47,505 nt of DNA from Sulfuritalea sp. (GTDB taxonomy: Bacteria > Pseudomonadota > Gammaproteobacteria > Burkholderiales > Rhodocyclaceae). Where the stretch lies: assembly GCA_023229545.1 (NCBI GenBank), contig JALNZB010000026.1:1-47505 (forward strand), read 5' to 3'. Numbering within the stretch: position 1 is the stretch's first letter; each line of letters begins with the position of its first letter. Positions 9,947 through 22,431 of this stretch are shown piece after piece. The notes under the pieces were generated by a model, which did no database searches, was not told where the DNA came from, and saw only the letters and a program-made list of their open reading frames with translations. Both the position numbers and the translations under genes were made by a program.

Positions 9947-10336
9947 ATGGAAGCCTGTCAAACTCGCGCCCAAACTCCGCTGCTCATTCTCACCAACCTG
10001 CCCGACGAAGCCAGTGCGGAAGCGCTGGCAACGGCATTGGTGACGGAACGCTTGGCGGCCTGCGTGAATATTCTTGCGCCCTGCCGCTCGGTTTATCGCT
10101 GGCAGGGCGCAATCGAGAGTGCGCGGGAGGTGCCGTTGCTGATCAAGACCACGACGGAGCGCTACGCGGCGCTGGAGGCGGCGATCCGCGTTCGCCATCC
10201 GTATGAACTTCCCGAGATCGTCGCGGTCCCTGTCACGCACGGCCTGCCGGAATACCTGGCATGGGTCGTCGCCGAAACTCGCGCCGAAATCGCGATTTCA
10301 ACGCGGGACATGACTCCTTCCGAAAGAGACGCCTAA
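9947..10336 (+). CDS. cutA: CutA-like divalent-cation tolerance protein
   Basis: Small trimeric ferredoxin-fold protein of the CutA1 family, historically tied to copper tolerance; its biochemical role is still unclear. The 129 residues are close to family length. Hallmarks visible are the N-terminal LLILTNLPDEASAEALATAL, RLAACVNILAPCRSVYRWQG (conserved A-C-V-N-I and YxWxG) and the late HPYELPEIVAVPV. Its stop overlaps the dsbD start by one base (TAATG), the common cutA-dsbD arrangement in proteobacteria, where DsbD (DipZ) is also called CutA2. It is transcribed away from the coiled-coil gene; I found no convincing -35/-10 pair in the 90-bp gap. Confidence 0.92.
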   Translation: MEACQTRAQTPLLILTNLPDEASAEALATALVTERLAACVNILAPCRSVYRWQGAIESAREVPLLIKTTTERYAALEAAIRVRHPYELPEIVAVPVTHGLPEYLAWVVAETRAEIAISTRDMTPSERDA

Positions 10337-12135
10337 TGATGCTACGCCTGCTGTTCCTGCTGCTGTTCGCCTTGACCGCTCTGGCCCGGGCCGAAGAACC
10401 ACTCCCCCCCGAACAAGCCTTCCGTTTTTCGGCGCGTGCGATCGATGCCAAAACCATCGAGGCCAGCTGGCAAATCACCAACGATTATTACCTGTACCGC
10501 GACAAGTTCAAGTTCGCGCTGGAAGGCGGCACGCTCGGCGCGCCCAAGCTGCCGCCCGGCAAGATGAAAGATGACGAGCTGTTCGGCAAGGTCGAGACTT
10601 ACCGCAAGGAAGTAAAGATTCTGCTGCCGGTGGAGGCCGCCGGTTCGGGGACGCTGAAGGTGGTTTCGCAAGGCTGCTGGGATGGCGGCATCTGCTATCC
10701 GCCGCTCAATCAAGAGGTGCGGATCGAACTGGCGGCGGGTTCGGGACCGCCCGCGACCAGCAGTGCCATCCCGATCGCCGTGCCACCAACGCCGACTTTC
10801 AAACCGTCCGGCGAGCCGTCTTTGGCGGCCCCCGTCAGTGACAGCTCGCGCATCGCCGGGTTGTTCAAGGGCGGCAATCTGGCCTTGGTGCTGGTCAGCT
10901 TCTTCGGTTTTGGCTTGCTGCTTTCGCTGACGCCCTGCGTCTTTCCGATGATCCCGATCCTGTCGGGGATCATCGTCAATCATGGCCATGCGCTGACCCA
11001 TCTGCGCGCTTTCGTGCTGTCGCTTGCCTATGTGCTCGGCATGGCCGTCACCTACGCCGCCGTGGGCGTCGCCGCCGGGCTTTCGGGCAAGCTGCTGTCG
11101 GCCGCGCTGCAAAATGCCTGGGTGCTGGGCGGCTTCGCGATGATCTTCGTCGTGCTGTCGCTGTCGATGTTCGGTTTTTACAAATTGCAGATGCCGGCGG
11201 CGCTGCAAAGCCGGGTGTCCGACACCGCCAACCGGCAAGGCGGCTCGCTGCCCGCCATCGCGCTGATGGGCGGGCTGTCGGCGCTGATGGTCGGCCCCTG
11301 CGTCGCTGCGCCCATGGCCGGCGCGCTGCTGTATATCGCGCAAACCGGCAACGCCGCACTGGGAGGTGCGGCGTTGTTCGTCATGGCGCTCGGCATGGGT
11401 ACGCCCTTGCTGCTGGTGGGAGCCTTCTCGCGCTCGCTGTTGCCCAAGTCCGGGCCTTGGATGGAAAGCGTCCAGAGGTTCTTCGGCGTCATCATGCTGG
11501 CCACCGCGCTGTGGCTGGTTTCCCCCGTTATTCCGCTGTGGGTGCAGATGTCCGGCTGGGTGCTGTTGATGGTGATTCCGGCGGTCTATCTGCATGCGCT
11601 CGATCCCTTGCCGGCACACGCCCAGGGCTGGCATCGCCTGGGCAAGGGTCTGGGCGTCATCCTCTTGCTCGGCGGCGCGGCGATGCTTGTCGGGGTGCTT
11701 GGCGGCGCCGAAGACCCGCTGCAACCGCTCGGTTTTTTGCGTGGCGGCGGCACAACCGCCGAGGCGCCAGCGCCGACTTTCGAGCGCGTGACATCGTCCG
11801 AACACCTCGACGCACGACTCGCCGCAGCCAAGGCCGCCGGCAAGCCCGTGATGCTGGACTTCTACGCCGACTGGTGCGTGAGCTGCAAGGAAATGGAGCG
11901 TTTCACTTTCGCCGACCGCCAGGTCGCCGCCCGCCTGAAGCAATTTGTGCTGTTGAAAGCCGACGTAACCGCAGATACGAACGCCAACATGGCGCTGCTG
12001 TTGCGCTTCGACCTGTACGGCCCGCCGGGCATCATTTTCTACGATGCCAAGGGCCGCGAGCAGGCCGATCTGCGCGTCGTGGGTTTTCAGTCGGCGGAAA
12101 AGTTTTTACCTACCCTTGAGCGCGCCCTGCGCTAA
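10336..12135 (+). CDS. dsbD: Thiol:disulfide interchange protein DsbD
   Basis: Inner-membrane reductant conduit: it takes electrons from cytoplasmic thioredoxin and reduces periplasmic DsbC/DsbG and cytochrome c maturation partners. Start at the ATGATG overlapping the cutA stop, followed by a signal peptide ending ALARA. The periplasmic N-terminal domain has the redox pair C114 and C120 in GCWDGGICYPP. About eight membrane helices (about 180-460) carry LTPCVFPMIPILSG and GPCVAAPMAGAL, the two intramembrane cysteines. The C-terminal thioredoxin domain has WCVSC. At 599 residues it is full length. Two copies of the 22-bp repeat fall exactly in the two interdomain linkers (about residues 147-154 and 474-481). 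Confidence 0.96.
   Translation: MMLRLLFLLLFALTALARAEEPLPPEQAFRFSARAIDAKTIEASWQITNDYYLYRDKFKFALEGGTLGAPKLPPGKMKDDELFGKVETYRKEVKILLPVEAAGSGTLKVVSQGCWDGGICYPPLNQEVRIELAAGSGPPATSSAIPIAVPPTPTFKPSGEPSLAAPVSDSSRIAGLFKGGNLALVLVSFFGFGLLLSLTPCVFPMIPILSGIIVNHGHALTHLRAFVLSLAYVLGMAVTYAAVGVAAGLSGKLLSAALQNAWVLGGFAMIFVVLSLSMFGFYKLQMPAALQSRVSDTANRQGGSLPAIALMGGLSALMVGPCVAAPMAGALLYIAQTGNAALGGAALFVMALGMGTPLLLVGAFSRSLLPKSGPWMESVQRFFGVIMLATALWLVSPVIPLWVQMSGWVLLMVIPAVYLHALDPLPAHAQGWHRLGKGLGVILLLGGAAMLVGVLGGAEDPLQPLGFLRGGGTTAEAPAPTFERVTSSEHLDARLAAAKAAGKPVMLDFYADWCVSCKEMERFTFADRQVAARLKQFVLLKADVTADTNANMALLLRFDLYGPPGIIFYDAKGREQADLRVVGFQSAEKFLPTLERALR
10776..10797 (-). repeat. 22-bp dispersed repeat, copy 2
   Basis: 20 of 22 consensus positions. 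Lies in the dsbD linker between the periplasmic and membrane domains, encoding VPPTPTF. Confidence 0.75.
11757..11778 (-). repeat. 22-bp dispersed repeat, copy 3
   Basis: Exact 12-base core, 20 of 22 overall. In the dsbD linker before the thioredoxin domain, encoding APAPTF. Confidence 0.8.
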
Positions 12136-12150
12136 CCTTTCGGAGTTCAC

Positions 12151-12753
12151 ATGTTCACAGGCATCATCACCGCCGTAGGAAAAATCAGCCGCGTCCAGCC
12201 GCTCGAAAAAGGCGTCCGCCTCACCATCGAAGCACCCGGCTTCAAACTTGCCGATGTCGCCCTGGGAGATTCCATCGCGCACGGCGGCGTCTGCCTGACG
12301 GTGGTCGCGAAGAGGAAGGGCGGCTACCAGATCGATGTCTCGCGCGAGACGCTCGATTGCACCGTCGGCCTCGACACCCTGCACGGCGAGCTCAACCTGG
12401 AGAAAGCCATGCGGCTTTCCGATTTCATCGGCGGTCATCTGGTCTCGGGCCACGTCGACGGCGTCGGCGAAGTGGAAAAGTTCGAACCCATCGGCGAATC
12501 GCATGAACTGGTGATCAAGGCGCCCAAGGCGCTGGCGAAATTCATTGCGCGCAAGGGTTCGATCACCGTCGATGGCGTCTCGCTCACCACCAATCGCGTC
12601 AAGGGCCGCCGCTTCTCGATCAACCTGATCCCGCACACCGTCGAGGTGACCACGCTGCGCAACCTGAAAGCCGGAAGCCGGGTGAATCTGGAGATCGACC
12701 TGATCGCGCGCTATTGCGAGCGGCTTCTGGCGGGGTCCGATACCGCCAGGTAG
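12151..12753 (+). CDS. ribE: Riboflavin synthase, alpha subunit
   Basis: Catalyses dismutation of two 6,7-dimethyl-8-ribityllumazine molecules to riboflavin, the last step of the pathway. Starts MFTGIITAVGKI, the family signature, with CGGAG upstream. Two tandem lumazine-binding barrels are seen: ALGDSIAHGGVCLTVV and HLVSGHVDGVGEV in the first half and second, then GSITVDGVSLT. The 200 residues are normal. It lies 15 bp after dsbD, while ribH and ribBX sit about 14 kb away on the other strand, so riboflavin genes are split here. No FMN riboswitch precedes it. Confidence 0.95.
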   Translation: MFTGIITAVGKISRVQPLEKGVRLTIEAPGFKLADVALGDSIAHGGVCLTVVAKRKGGYQIDVSRETLDCTVGLDTLHGELNLEKAMRLSDFIGGHLVSGHVDGVGEVEKFEPIGESHELVIKAPKALAKFIARKGSITVDGVSLTTNRVKGRRFSINLIPHTVEVTTLRNLKAGSRVNLEIDLIARYCERLLAGSDTAR

Positions 12754-12771
12754 CCGATACAGGCGACTGCC

Positions 12772-12791
12772 GGGCAGATGCGATGTCTGCC

Positions 12792-12792
<1 letters not shown>
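12772..12792. terminator. Bidirectional hairpin between ribE and yheS
   Basis: GGGCAGA, a seven-base loop and TCTGCCC form a perfect 7-bp stem between the converging ribE and yheS stops. The right arm touches the yheS stop codon. No clear T run follows on either side, so it may act as a weak or Rho-assisted terminator. Confidence 0.45.
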
Positions 12793-14702
<1,910 letters not shown>

Positions 14703-14726
14703 GGAAGGCGGGACCGCGCGGCAGGT

Positions 14727-15143
14727 TCATGTTGAGTGGGTCGCCAGGCGAAAACGCTTGCGTCCCGGTAACCGATAAGTTTCAAAGTTATTGCGGTCGA
14801 GTGTCCATATTGTGTGTATGCCGGTACTCATGGCGCCGATCACCAGCGAGGCGTCGGCCAGATCCATCGGCCGATCGGCATATTTTTCGATCCAGTCGAT
14901 GGCGCGCACCAACTCATCGCGACCGAGCGGCAGCAGTTCCAACCCGCCCTTGTCGATCCAGCGATACAGCGGCAACGTGGCGGAGACCGAGGGCGCGAGG
15001 TGCGAGAACTCGGTGAGCACGGCCCAAGTCGTCACCAGCCGCCCGCGAAACGCGGCGAGAAAAGCCTTGCATTCTTCGTGGGCGCCGTCGCGTTTGTCCG
15101 CCAGCGCCACCAGCGGACCCGTATCGACCAGCAATGCACTCAT
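14727..15143 (-). CDS. PIN-domain ribonuclease toxin (VapC-like)
   Basis: Likely toxin of a type II toxin-antitoxin pair, an endoribonuclease. The 138 residues show the PIN acidic set: D in LLVDTGPLVALAD, E in AVLTEFSHL, D in MDLADASLVIGA and D in WTLDRNNF. The longest open frame extends upstream into the RHH gene; I chose the ATG at 15143 because it opens with the conserved PIN strand and overlaps the antitoxin stop as ATGA. The target is unknown. The module sits between two ABC-F genes. Confidence 0.85.
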   Translation of the reverse strand: MSALLVDTGPLVALADKRDGAHEECKAFLAAFRGRLVTTWAVLTEFSHLAPSVSATLPLYRWIDKGGLELLPLGRDELVRAIDWIEKYADRPMDLADASLVIGAMSTGIHTIWTLDRNNFETYRLPGRKRFRLATHST

Positions 15144-15427
15144 GGCACGGGCTTTTTGCCGTGCTTCTTGCGGATGGCGGCGACGACACGTTCCTTGGTG
15201 CTTCCCGCTTGCGCCTTGGCCACGCTTTTGCCAGCGCTTTTGCCAGATAAGCAGCCGATGAAGCCCGCTTCCTGCGCCAGTTCGTATGGCGTGCGCTCTG
15301 TTTGCGTGCCCATGAAGCGCTGTTCCAGCAGTTCTACAATCACTTCCGACTTGGTGCGCCTGGCCTCGACGCAATAAGTCGCCAGCGCCTGTTCAACACG
15401 AAGCGGAAGACGAACGGTAGTGGTCAT
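15140..15427 (-). CDS. Ribbon-helix-helix antitoxin of the PIN toxin
   Basis: Probable antitoxin and autorepressor. Residues 1-40 (TTVRLPLRVEQALATYC, then RRTKSEVIVELLEQRF) have the beta strand and two helices of the CopG/RHH fold. The C-terminal half is Lys/Gly/Ala-rich and would bind the toxin. The 95-residue gene precedes the PIN toxin and overlaps it by 4 bp, the usual antitoxin-first order. It starts 38 bp from a long perfect palindrome, which may terminate the upstream ybiT transcript. Confidence 0.8.
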   Translation of the reverse strand: MTTTVRLPLRVEQALATYCVEARRTKSEVIVELLEQRFMGTQTERTPYELAQEAGFIGCLSGKSAGKSVAKAQAGSTKERVVAAIRKKHGKKPVP

Positions 15428-15464
15428 GGCGGCAGATCCCTAAGTCTGAAAAGGCGAAAAAGCA

Positions 15465-15527
15465 TTTACCACGGGGAACACGGGGAAAAGCAAATCTTGG
15501 TCTTACCCCCGTGTTCCCCGTGGTAAA
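15465..15527. repeat. Long palindrome with perfect 21-bp arms
   Basis: Arms at 15465-15485 and 15507-15527 are exact reverse complements, starting TTTACCACGGGGAACACG and ending in the matching CGTGTTCCCCGTGGTAAA, around a 21-base loop. It lies between the ybiT stop and the toxin-antitoxin pair. The left arm is built of ACGGGGAAC units. A diverged relative occurs at 25518-25596. It could work as a terminator, but the symmetry and recurrence suggest a dispersed REP-like element. Confidence 0.8.
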
Positions 15528-15574
15528 GAGCCTGTATCTTACTCTACGTATTATAGGTAATACAAGCCGGAAAA

Positions 15575-17206
<1,632 letters not shown>

Positions 17207-17277
17207 GGAATTGCAACCGGAAGAAGGGCCGGGGGGAATCCGGCGAGGGCCGTATTCTACTTGGTGCCGGAAGCAAG

Positions 17278-17299
17278 AGTCGGCGCTGGCGGGACGGCG
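17278..17299 (+). repeat. 22-bp dispersed repeat, copy 5 (intergenic)
   Basis: Exact core, 21 of 22 overall, identical over 22 bases to copy 6. Between the ybiT start and the PsiF-like terminator, so no protein constraint can explain it. Confidence 0.85.
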
Positions 17300-17310
17300 G
17301 CGAGCCGTAA

Positions 17311-17345
17311 CCAAAACAAAACGCCGGTCGCAACAGCGACCGGCG
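17311..17345 (-). terminator. Intrinsic terminator of the PsiF-like gene
   Basis: On the minus strand CGCCGGTCGC, loop TGTT and GCGACCGGCG form a perfect 10-bp stem followed by TTTTGTTTTGG. It lies 28 bp beyond the stop of the PsiF-like gene, which fixes its direction. Confidence 0.85.
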
Positions 17346-17373
17346 CTTCATATGATGCGTGCGGCAGCGCGAC

Positions 17374-17757
17374 TTACTTGGCGGCCTTGGCGGGTTCGGC
17401 GGGTTTGGCGGCTTTCGCCGGCTCGGCTGCCTTGGCCGGAACCGCAGGCTTGGCGGCCCCCTCGCACTTCTTGATCGAAGCGGCCTTGGCGGCGCCGTAC
17501 AGGGGCTTGCCAGCCTTGCTCACGGCCTTGGCTTCGCAGTCGCTGGCAGCGGCGGCGGGCTTGGCAGCGGCGGCTTTCGCCGGCTCGGCGGCGGGTTTGG
17601 CAGCCGCAGCCGGGACTGCGGGTTTGGCGGCTTCGGCGGCCTTGGCCGGCGCTGCCTTCGCCTCCTTGGCGGGCGCGGCGGCGGCCTTCTCGGCTGCGGC
17701 AAACGCCAGGTTGGCGGCGAACAGGGCGGTGATGGCAACGGCAATCAGTTTGTGCAT
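17374..17757 (-). CDS. Exported Ala/Lys/Pro-rich protein with one PsiF-like repeat
   Basis: Small periplasmic protein of unknown function, 127 residues. Residues 1-21 are a clean signal peptide (MHKLIAVAITALFAANLAFA). Most of the mature part is low-complexity AKPAxPAKAAE. In the middle lies one Cys-bounded unit, DCEAKAVSKAGKPLYG then AAKAASIKKCEG, which matches the C..A....L.G.A...F...C plan of PsiF repeats. PsiF is phosphate-starvation inducible in E. coli, but nothing here shows phosphate control. A strong terminator follows. The low-complexity tails could interact with peptidoglycan or membrane; that is a guess. Confidence 0.7.
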   Translation of the reverse strand: MHKLIAVAITALFAANLAFAAAEKAAAAPAKEAKAAPAKAAEAAKPAVPAAAAKPAAEPAKAAAAKPAAAASDCEAKAVSKAGKPLYGAAKAASIKKCEGAAKPAVPAKAAEPAKAAKPAEPAKAAK

Positions 17758-17843
17758 TGTGGGTCTCCTTGATATATAGGCGGCGGGGTGAGTGATTCCT
17801 GCTGAAACAGACTCTTGTGCCGTGCTTGCCTAACGCAGTCCGA

Positions 17844-18803
17844 TCAACCGGGGTTGACCGGATGGTGGCCGCCATCCGCCCTGAGCGCGGCTTCCTGCCG
17901 GTCAAGGAATTCCTGCATGCTGTCGATGCCGCGCAGCTTCAGCACGGTGGCGCGAACGGCGGCTTCCAGCAGCACGGAAAGGTTGCGGCCGGCCGCAACC
18001 GGAATGGTGACGCGCCGGATCGGTACGTCGAGGATGGTCTCGGTCTGGGCATCGAGCGGCAGGCGGGCCGCGTCCGGCACGCCGGGAATCGGCTTTTGCA
18101 GATGCACGATGAGTTTGACGCGCATTTTGCGGCGGCAGGCGGTTTCGCCAAAAATGGTGCGAATGTTGAGCAGCCCGAGCCCCCGCACTTCGAGAAAGTC
18201 CTTGAGCAGTTCCGGGCAGCGTCCTTCCAGCGTGTCGGAATCGATGCGGAAGACATCGACCACGTCATCGGCGACCAGTCCGTGTCCGCGCGAAATCAGG
18301 TCAAGCGCGAGTTCGCTCTTGCCAACCCCGGAATCGCCGGTAATCAACACGCCCATGCCCAGCACATCCATGAAAACGCCATGCAGCGTCCCGGTTTCGG
18401 CCAGGTGCCGCGAAACGAAGGACCGCAGGGTATCGATGACAAAGGCCGCCGACAGCGGCGTTTGCAGCAGGGGCGTGCCCGAAGCTTCGCAACCCTTGCG
18501 CACATCGTTGTTGATCTCGCAGCCGTCGGCGACGATGATGGCGGGTGGCTGGGCGTTGTAGATCTCCTGCATGTGATGCGCGACTTTTTCCGGCGCGTGG
18601 CGAGCCCACCAGGCGACTTCCGGCGTGCCGATCACCTGCAAGCGCTCCGGGTGCATCAGGTTGAGGTGGCCGATCAGGTCGGCCGGCGACACCACGTGCT
18701 CCGTGGTGCGGATCGCCCGCGTCATGGCGCCGCTGACCCACGCGAGCTGGAGCCGCTCGCGATTGCGTTCGAACAGTTGGGAAACGACTAGTTGGCGTGC
18801 CAA
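17844..18803 (-). CDS. hprK: HPr kinase/phosphorylase
   Basis: Phosphorylates and dephosphorylates HPr or NPr on a serine, gating the regulatory PTS. The 319 residues include the N-terminal receiver-like domain and a catalytic domain with Walker A GDSGVGKS (156-163), ISRGHGLVADDVVD and the family motif VRGLGLLNIRTIFG. It starts inside the end of ptsN (16-bp overlap), so the two are probably coupled. No HPr or enzyme I gene is in the window. In betaproteobacteria this gene usually sits beside rapZ; here rapZ is 22 kb away. Confidence 0.95.
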   Translation of the reverse strand: MARQLVVSQLFERNRERLQLAWVSGAMTRAIRTTEHVVSPADLIGHLNLMHPERLQVIGTPEVAWWARHAPEKVAHHMQEIYNAQPPAIIVADGCEINNDVRKGCEASGTPLLQTPLSAAFVIDTLRSFVSRHLAETGTLHGVFMDVLGMGVLITGDSGVGKSELALDLISRGHGLVADDVVDVFRIDSDTLEGRCPELLKDFLEVRGLGLLNIRTIFGETACRRKMRVKLIVHLQKPIPGVPDAARLPLDAQTETILDVPIRRVTIPVAAGRNLSVLLEAAVRATVLKLRGIDSMQEFLDRQEAALRADGGHHPVNPG

Positions 18804-19246
18804 TTGGCAAAGAGGCCATGCAGCGCGGCCGCATCCGGCGCCGCCGCAAGTTGCTCGCGAAAGCTTTTGTCGGAGAACATCTGCGCCAGTTCGGAGAGCA
18901 ACTGCAAATGATGCTCATTGGCGGCTTCGGGCACCAGCAGCACGAAAACCAGTTCGACCGGCTTGCCGTCCGGGGCGTCGAACTGCACCGGCGACGCCAG
19001 ACGGAAAAACCCGCCGACCGGGTTTTTCAGACCCTTGATGCGACCGTGGGGAATCGCGATGCCCTGGCCGAGACCGGTGGACCCCAGTTTTTCCCGCGCG
19101 AACAAGGCGTCATAGACCGTGCTGCGGGCAACGCCTTGATGATTTTCAAAAAGCAGACCAGCCTGCTCGAAAACGCGCTTCTTGCTGCTGGCGTCGAGAT
19201 TGGCCACCACGTTACCGAGTGGCAGCAGGCTGGCGATCTGATTCAT
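18788..19246 (-). CDS. ptsN: Nitrogen-PTS EIIA component
   Basis: Cytoplasmic EIIA-Ntr, final phosphoryl acceptor of the nitrogen PTS, acting through protein contacts on potassium uptake and nitrogen or phosphate signalling. The phosphorylated histidine is visible in GIAIPHGRIKGL (His67). Start set at the ATG 19246 (MNQIASLLPL), 20 codons inside the longest frame; 152 residues is typical. It sits between hpf and hprK in the conserved rpoN cluster. Confidence 0.93.
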   Translation of the reverse strand: MNQIASLLPLGNVVANLDASSKKRVFEQAGLLFENHQGVARSTVYDALFAREKLGSTGLGQGIAIPHGRIKGLKNPVGGFFRLASPVQFDAPDGKPVELVFVLLVPEAANEHHLQLLSELAQMFSDKSFREQLAAAPDAAALHGLFANWHAN

Positions 19247-19345
19247 GGTGGAAACAATCGGGAAAATGAGCGGGGGTTGCGGCGGCGCGCAGTATAACGC
19301 TAACAACCCGCCGCTGCTTCCCGCTCCGGAAGCGCCACAGCGGAC

Positions 19346-19660
19346 CTATTCGGGCTGTTGATGCTTGTCGTGGTTGTGGTTGGAAACTTTTTCCTTGTGC
19401 TTGACCACCTGGCGGTCAAGTTTGTCGGCCACCAGGTCGATGGCGGCGTAGAGATCGGCGTCGATGGCATCGGCGAAGATATCCTTGCCCTTGACGTGGA
19501 GCGTTACCTCAGCTTTCTGTTGCAGCTTCTCAACCGACAGGATGACGTGCGAACTGGTCACCTGGTCGAAGTGCCGCAGCACCCGGTCGAGTTTGCCCTT
19601 GACATATTCGCGAATGGCCGGGGTAACTTCGATGTGATGTCCAGTGATGTTGAGATTCAT
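19346..19660 (-). CDS. hpf: Ribosome hibernation promoting factor, short form
   Basis: Binds the 30S decoding region and helps form idle 100S ribosomes in stationary phase. Starts MNLNITGHHIEVTPAIREYV, the family signature, and has the beta-alpha-beta-beta-beta-alpha core with LHVKGKDIFADAIDADLYAAID. At 104 residues it is the short type without the dimerising tail of long HPF. Position right after rpoN is the classic arrangement and gave the family its old name, sigma-54 modulation protein. Confidence 0.95.
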   Translation of the reverse strand: MNLNITGHHIEVTPAIREYVKGKLDRVLRHFDQVTSSHVILSVEKLQQKAEVTLHVKGKDIFADAIDADLYAAIDLVADKLDRQVVKHKEKVSNHNHDKHQQPE

Positions 19661-19686
19661 GATTTCTCCTTGTCAGAAGTGATTTC

Positions 19687-21147
19687 TCAGAGGGATTTCC
19701 TGAGGTTGACCGGCGCAATGCTGAGCAACTCGCGGTACTTCGCTACGGTGCGACGTGCCACGACGATACCCTGCTCGCCGAGAATTTCCGCAAGCCGGGC
19801 GTCCGAGAGCGGCTTCTTGCCGTCCTCGGCGCCGACCAATTGCTTGATCAGCGCCCGAATTGCGGTTGAGGAAGCCGCGCCGCCGGAATCGGTGGCGACA
19901 TGGCTGCCAAAAAAGTATTTGAGTTCATAGACACCACGCGGACTGGCCAGGTATTTCTGGGTCGTTACGCGCGAAATCGTCGATTCGTGAAGCTTGACCG
20001 TCTCTGCGATCTCGCGCAGGGTCAGCGGCCGCATCGCCACCTCGCCGTGGTCGAAGAACGCCCGCTGGCGGTCGACGATGGCCTGCGACACGCGCAGGAT
20101 GGTGTCGAAGCGCTGCTGCACGTTCTTGATCAGCCACTTGGCTTCCTGCAACTGGCTGGCCAGCCCGCCCGACGAGCCATTGCCGCCGCGGTGGCGGTGC
20201 AGGATGTCGGCATAGAGCCGGTTGATGCGCAGACGCGGCATGGCTTCCCGGTTAAGGCTGACGAGCCATTGCCCGCGCAGCTTTTTCACCGTCACATCCG
20301 GCACCACGTAGCGCGTCTCGATCGGCGCGTACTGCGCGCCGGGGCGCGGATTCAGCGAAAGAATCAGGGCTTGCGCCGCGCGCAGTTCGTCGTCGTCGCA
20401 GCCAAGCGATTTCTTGATGCGCGCAAAATCGTGGGCCGCCAGATGTTCAAGATGATCGCCGACGATGGCCAGCGCCAGCCGGCGCTCGTCGGAAACCGGC
20501 AGGCATTTAAGTTGCAACGCCAGGCATTCCTGCGCGCTGCGCGCGCCGATGCCCGGCGGATCGAGGTTCTGCAAATGGCGCAGGGCAATACCGAGTTCCT
20601 CCAGCAGCGCCTCGCGTATCTCGTCGTCATCGGTGACCAACAGGTCGATCAGTTCGTCCAGCGGCTGCGTCAGGTAGCCGTCGTCGCTCAGGGCTTCGAT
20701 CAGGAAGCCAACCAGCGCCCGCTCGCGATCGGGCAACTGGGTCATGGCCAACTGCTCGCCCAGGTGTTCGCGCAGGGAGGTCGAGGTGGCCTGGCTCTCG
20801 CCACTGTCGAGATCGTCGTCGTTGGGATCGCGCTGACCGTGGCTGCCGGAAAAGTCCATGCCCCAGCCTTCGTCATCGCCGCCACGCGGCTCCTGGCGCT
20901 CATCGCTTTCAGTCGGGGTGCTGGTCTGCGGCGTTGCCGGCGAATCAATCGCGGGGCCGAGACCAAACGCCACGGGATCGATGGACTCCCCCGGCTCGTC
21001 CCGCTCCAGCAGAGGATTTTCCTGCAATGCCTGATCGATCTCGGCGTTCAGCTCCAGAGTCGACAACTGCAATAGCCGGATCGACTGCTGCAACTGCGGC
21101 GTCAGTGCCAGATGCTGCGAAAGCCTGAGTTGGAGTCCCTGCCTCAT
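19687..21147 (-). CDS. rpoN: RNA polymerase sigma-54 factor
   Basis: Sigma factor for -24/-12 promoters opened by AAA+ enhancer-binding proteins. Region I (MRQGLQLRLSQHLALTPQLQ) is Gln/Leu-rich as expected. An acidic Asp/Glu/Ser/Gly-rich region II follows (about 60-120), then the core-binding domain and the C-terminal RpoN box ARRTVAKYRE (about 464-473). I took the ATG at 21147, since the longer frame adds 21 residues before the invariant N-terminus; 486 residues. It lies 16 bp from lptB and 26 bp from hpf. Likely clients in the window include glnK-amtB, though no -24/-12 box could be tested because that promoter is outside. Confidence 0.96.
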   Translation of the reverse strand: MRQGLQLRLSQHLALTPQLQQSIRLLQLSTLELNAEIDQALQENPLLERDEPGESIDPVAFGLGPAIDSPATPQTSTPTESDERQEPRGGDDEGWGMDFSGSHGQRDPNDDDLDSGESQATSTSLREHLGEQLAMTQLPDRERALVGFLIEALSDDGYLTQPLDELIDLLVTDDDEIREALLEELGIALRHLQNLDPPGIGARSAQECLALQLKCLPVSDERRLALAIVGDHLEHLAAHDFARIKKSLGCDDDELRAAQALILSLNPRPGAQYAPIETRYVVPDVTVKKLRGQWLVSLNREAMPRLRINRLYADILHRHRGGNGSSGGLASQLQEAKWLIKNVQQRFDTILRVSQAIVDRQRAFFDHGEVAMRPLTLREIAETVKLHESTISRVTTQKYLASPRGVYELKYFFGSHVATDSGGAASSTAIRALIKQLVGAEDGKKPLSDARLAEILGEQGIVVARRTVAKYRELLSIAPVNLRKSL

Positions 21148-21163
21148 TACGTCAATACGGTCA

Positions 21164-21906
<743 letters not shown>

Positions 21907-21910
<4 letters not shown>

Positions 21911-22380
21911 TCGTCGGTCACCTCCATCGGTTCTTTCAGCAGGCGCCGGATGATGTCGCTGGCAAAGCCCCGCCCTTGCAGGAAGCGGGCCTGGCGCGCC
22001 CATTCCTTCGCATCACCTGGAACCGCAGAGAACTTCCTGCGCCACACCGCGCGGGCGCGCTCCAACTCGTCGGGCAAAGCGCCTTGTGCCAGCTGCGCCT
22101 CGATCAGTTCGCCGGTCACACCCTTGGTTTTGAGGGTCTGACGCAAGCGCGAGGCCCCCAGGCGGGTGGCATGGCTGCGCACATAGCTTTCGGCAAAACG
22201 GCTGTCGGATTGCAGGTGCGAAGCCTGAAGTTCGCCAAGCACGGCGCCGATTTCTTCCGCTGTGCCGTGGGCAGCCAGTTTGCGCGCCAGTTCGACGCGG
22301 GTGTGCTCACGCCGCGCCAGCAGCCGGATCGCCCGCTGGCGCAGTTCATTCGACATGGAGTTGACCATGGCTGGCGCCAT
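21907..22380 (-). CDS. recX: Regulatory protein RecX
   Basis: Modulator that caps RecA filaments. The 157-residue, Arg/Ala-rich helical protein has the tandem three-helix RecX plan: RAIRLLARREHTRVELARKL, FAESYVRSHATRLGASRLRQ and GRGFASDIIRRLL. It lies 51 bp after recA, as usual. The start is uncertain: ATGs at 22380, 22368 and 22356 are all possible and none has a strong Shine-Dalgarno; MSNELRQRAIRLL (22356) begins at the conserved part. Confidence 0.88.
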
Positions 22381-22431
22381 GAGAGCTATTCCACAAGGTC
22401 TTTCTTCCGGCGTGCCCGGGCGTTCTATCGG

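Noticed and set aside
10342..11943. 533-codon minus-strand frame
   Set aside because: Antisense shadow of dsbD; Gln/His/Arg-rich composition with no motif.
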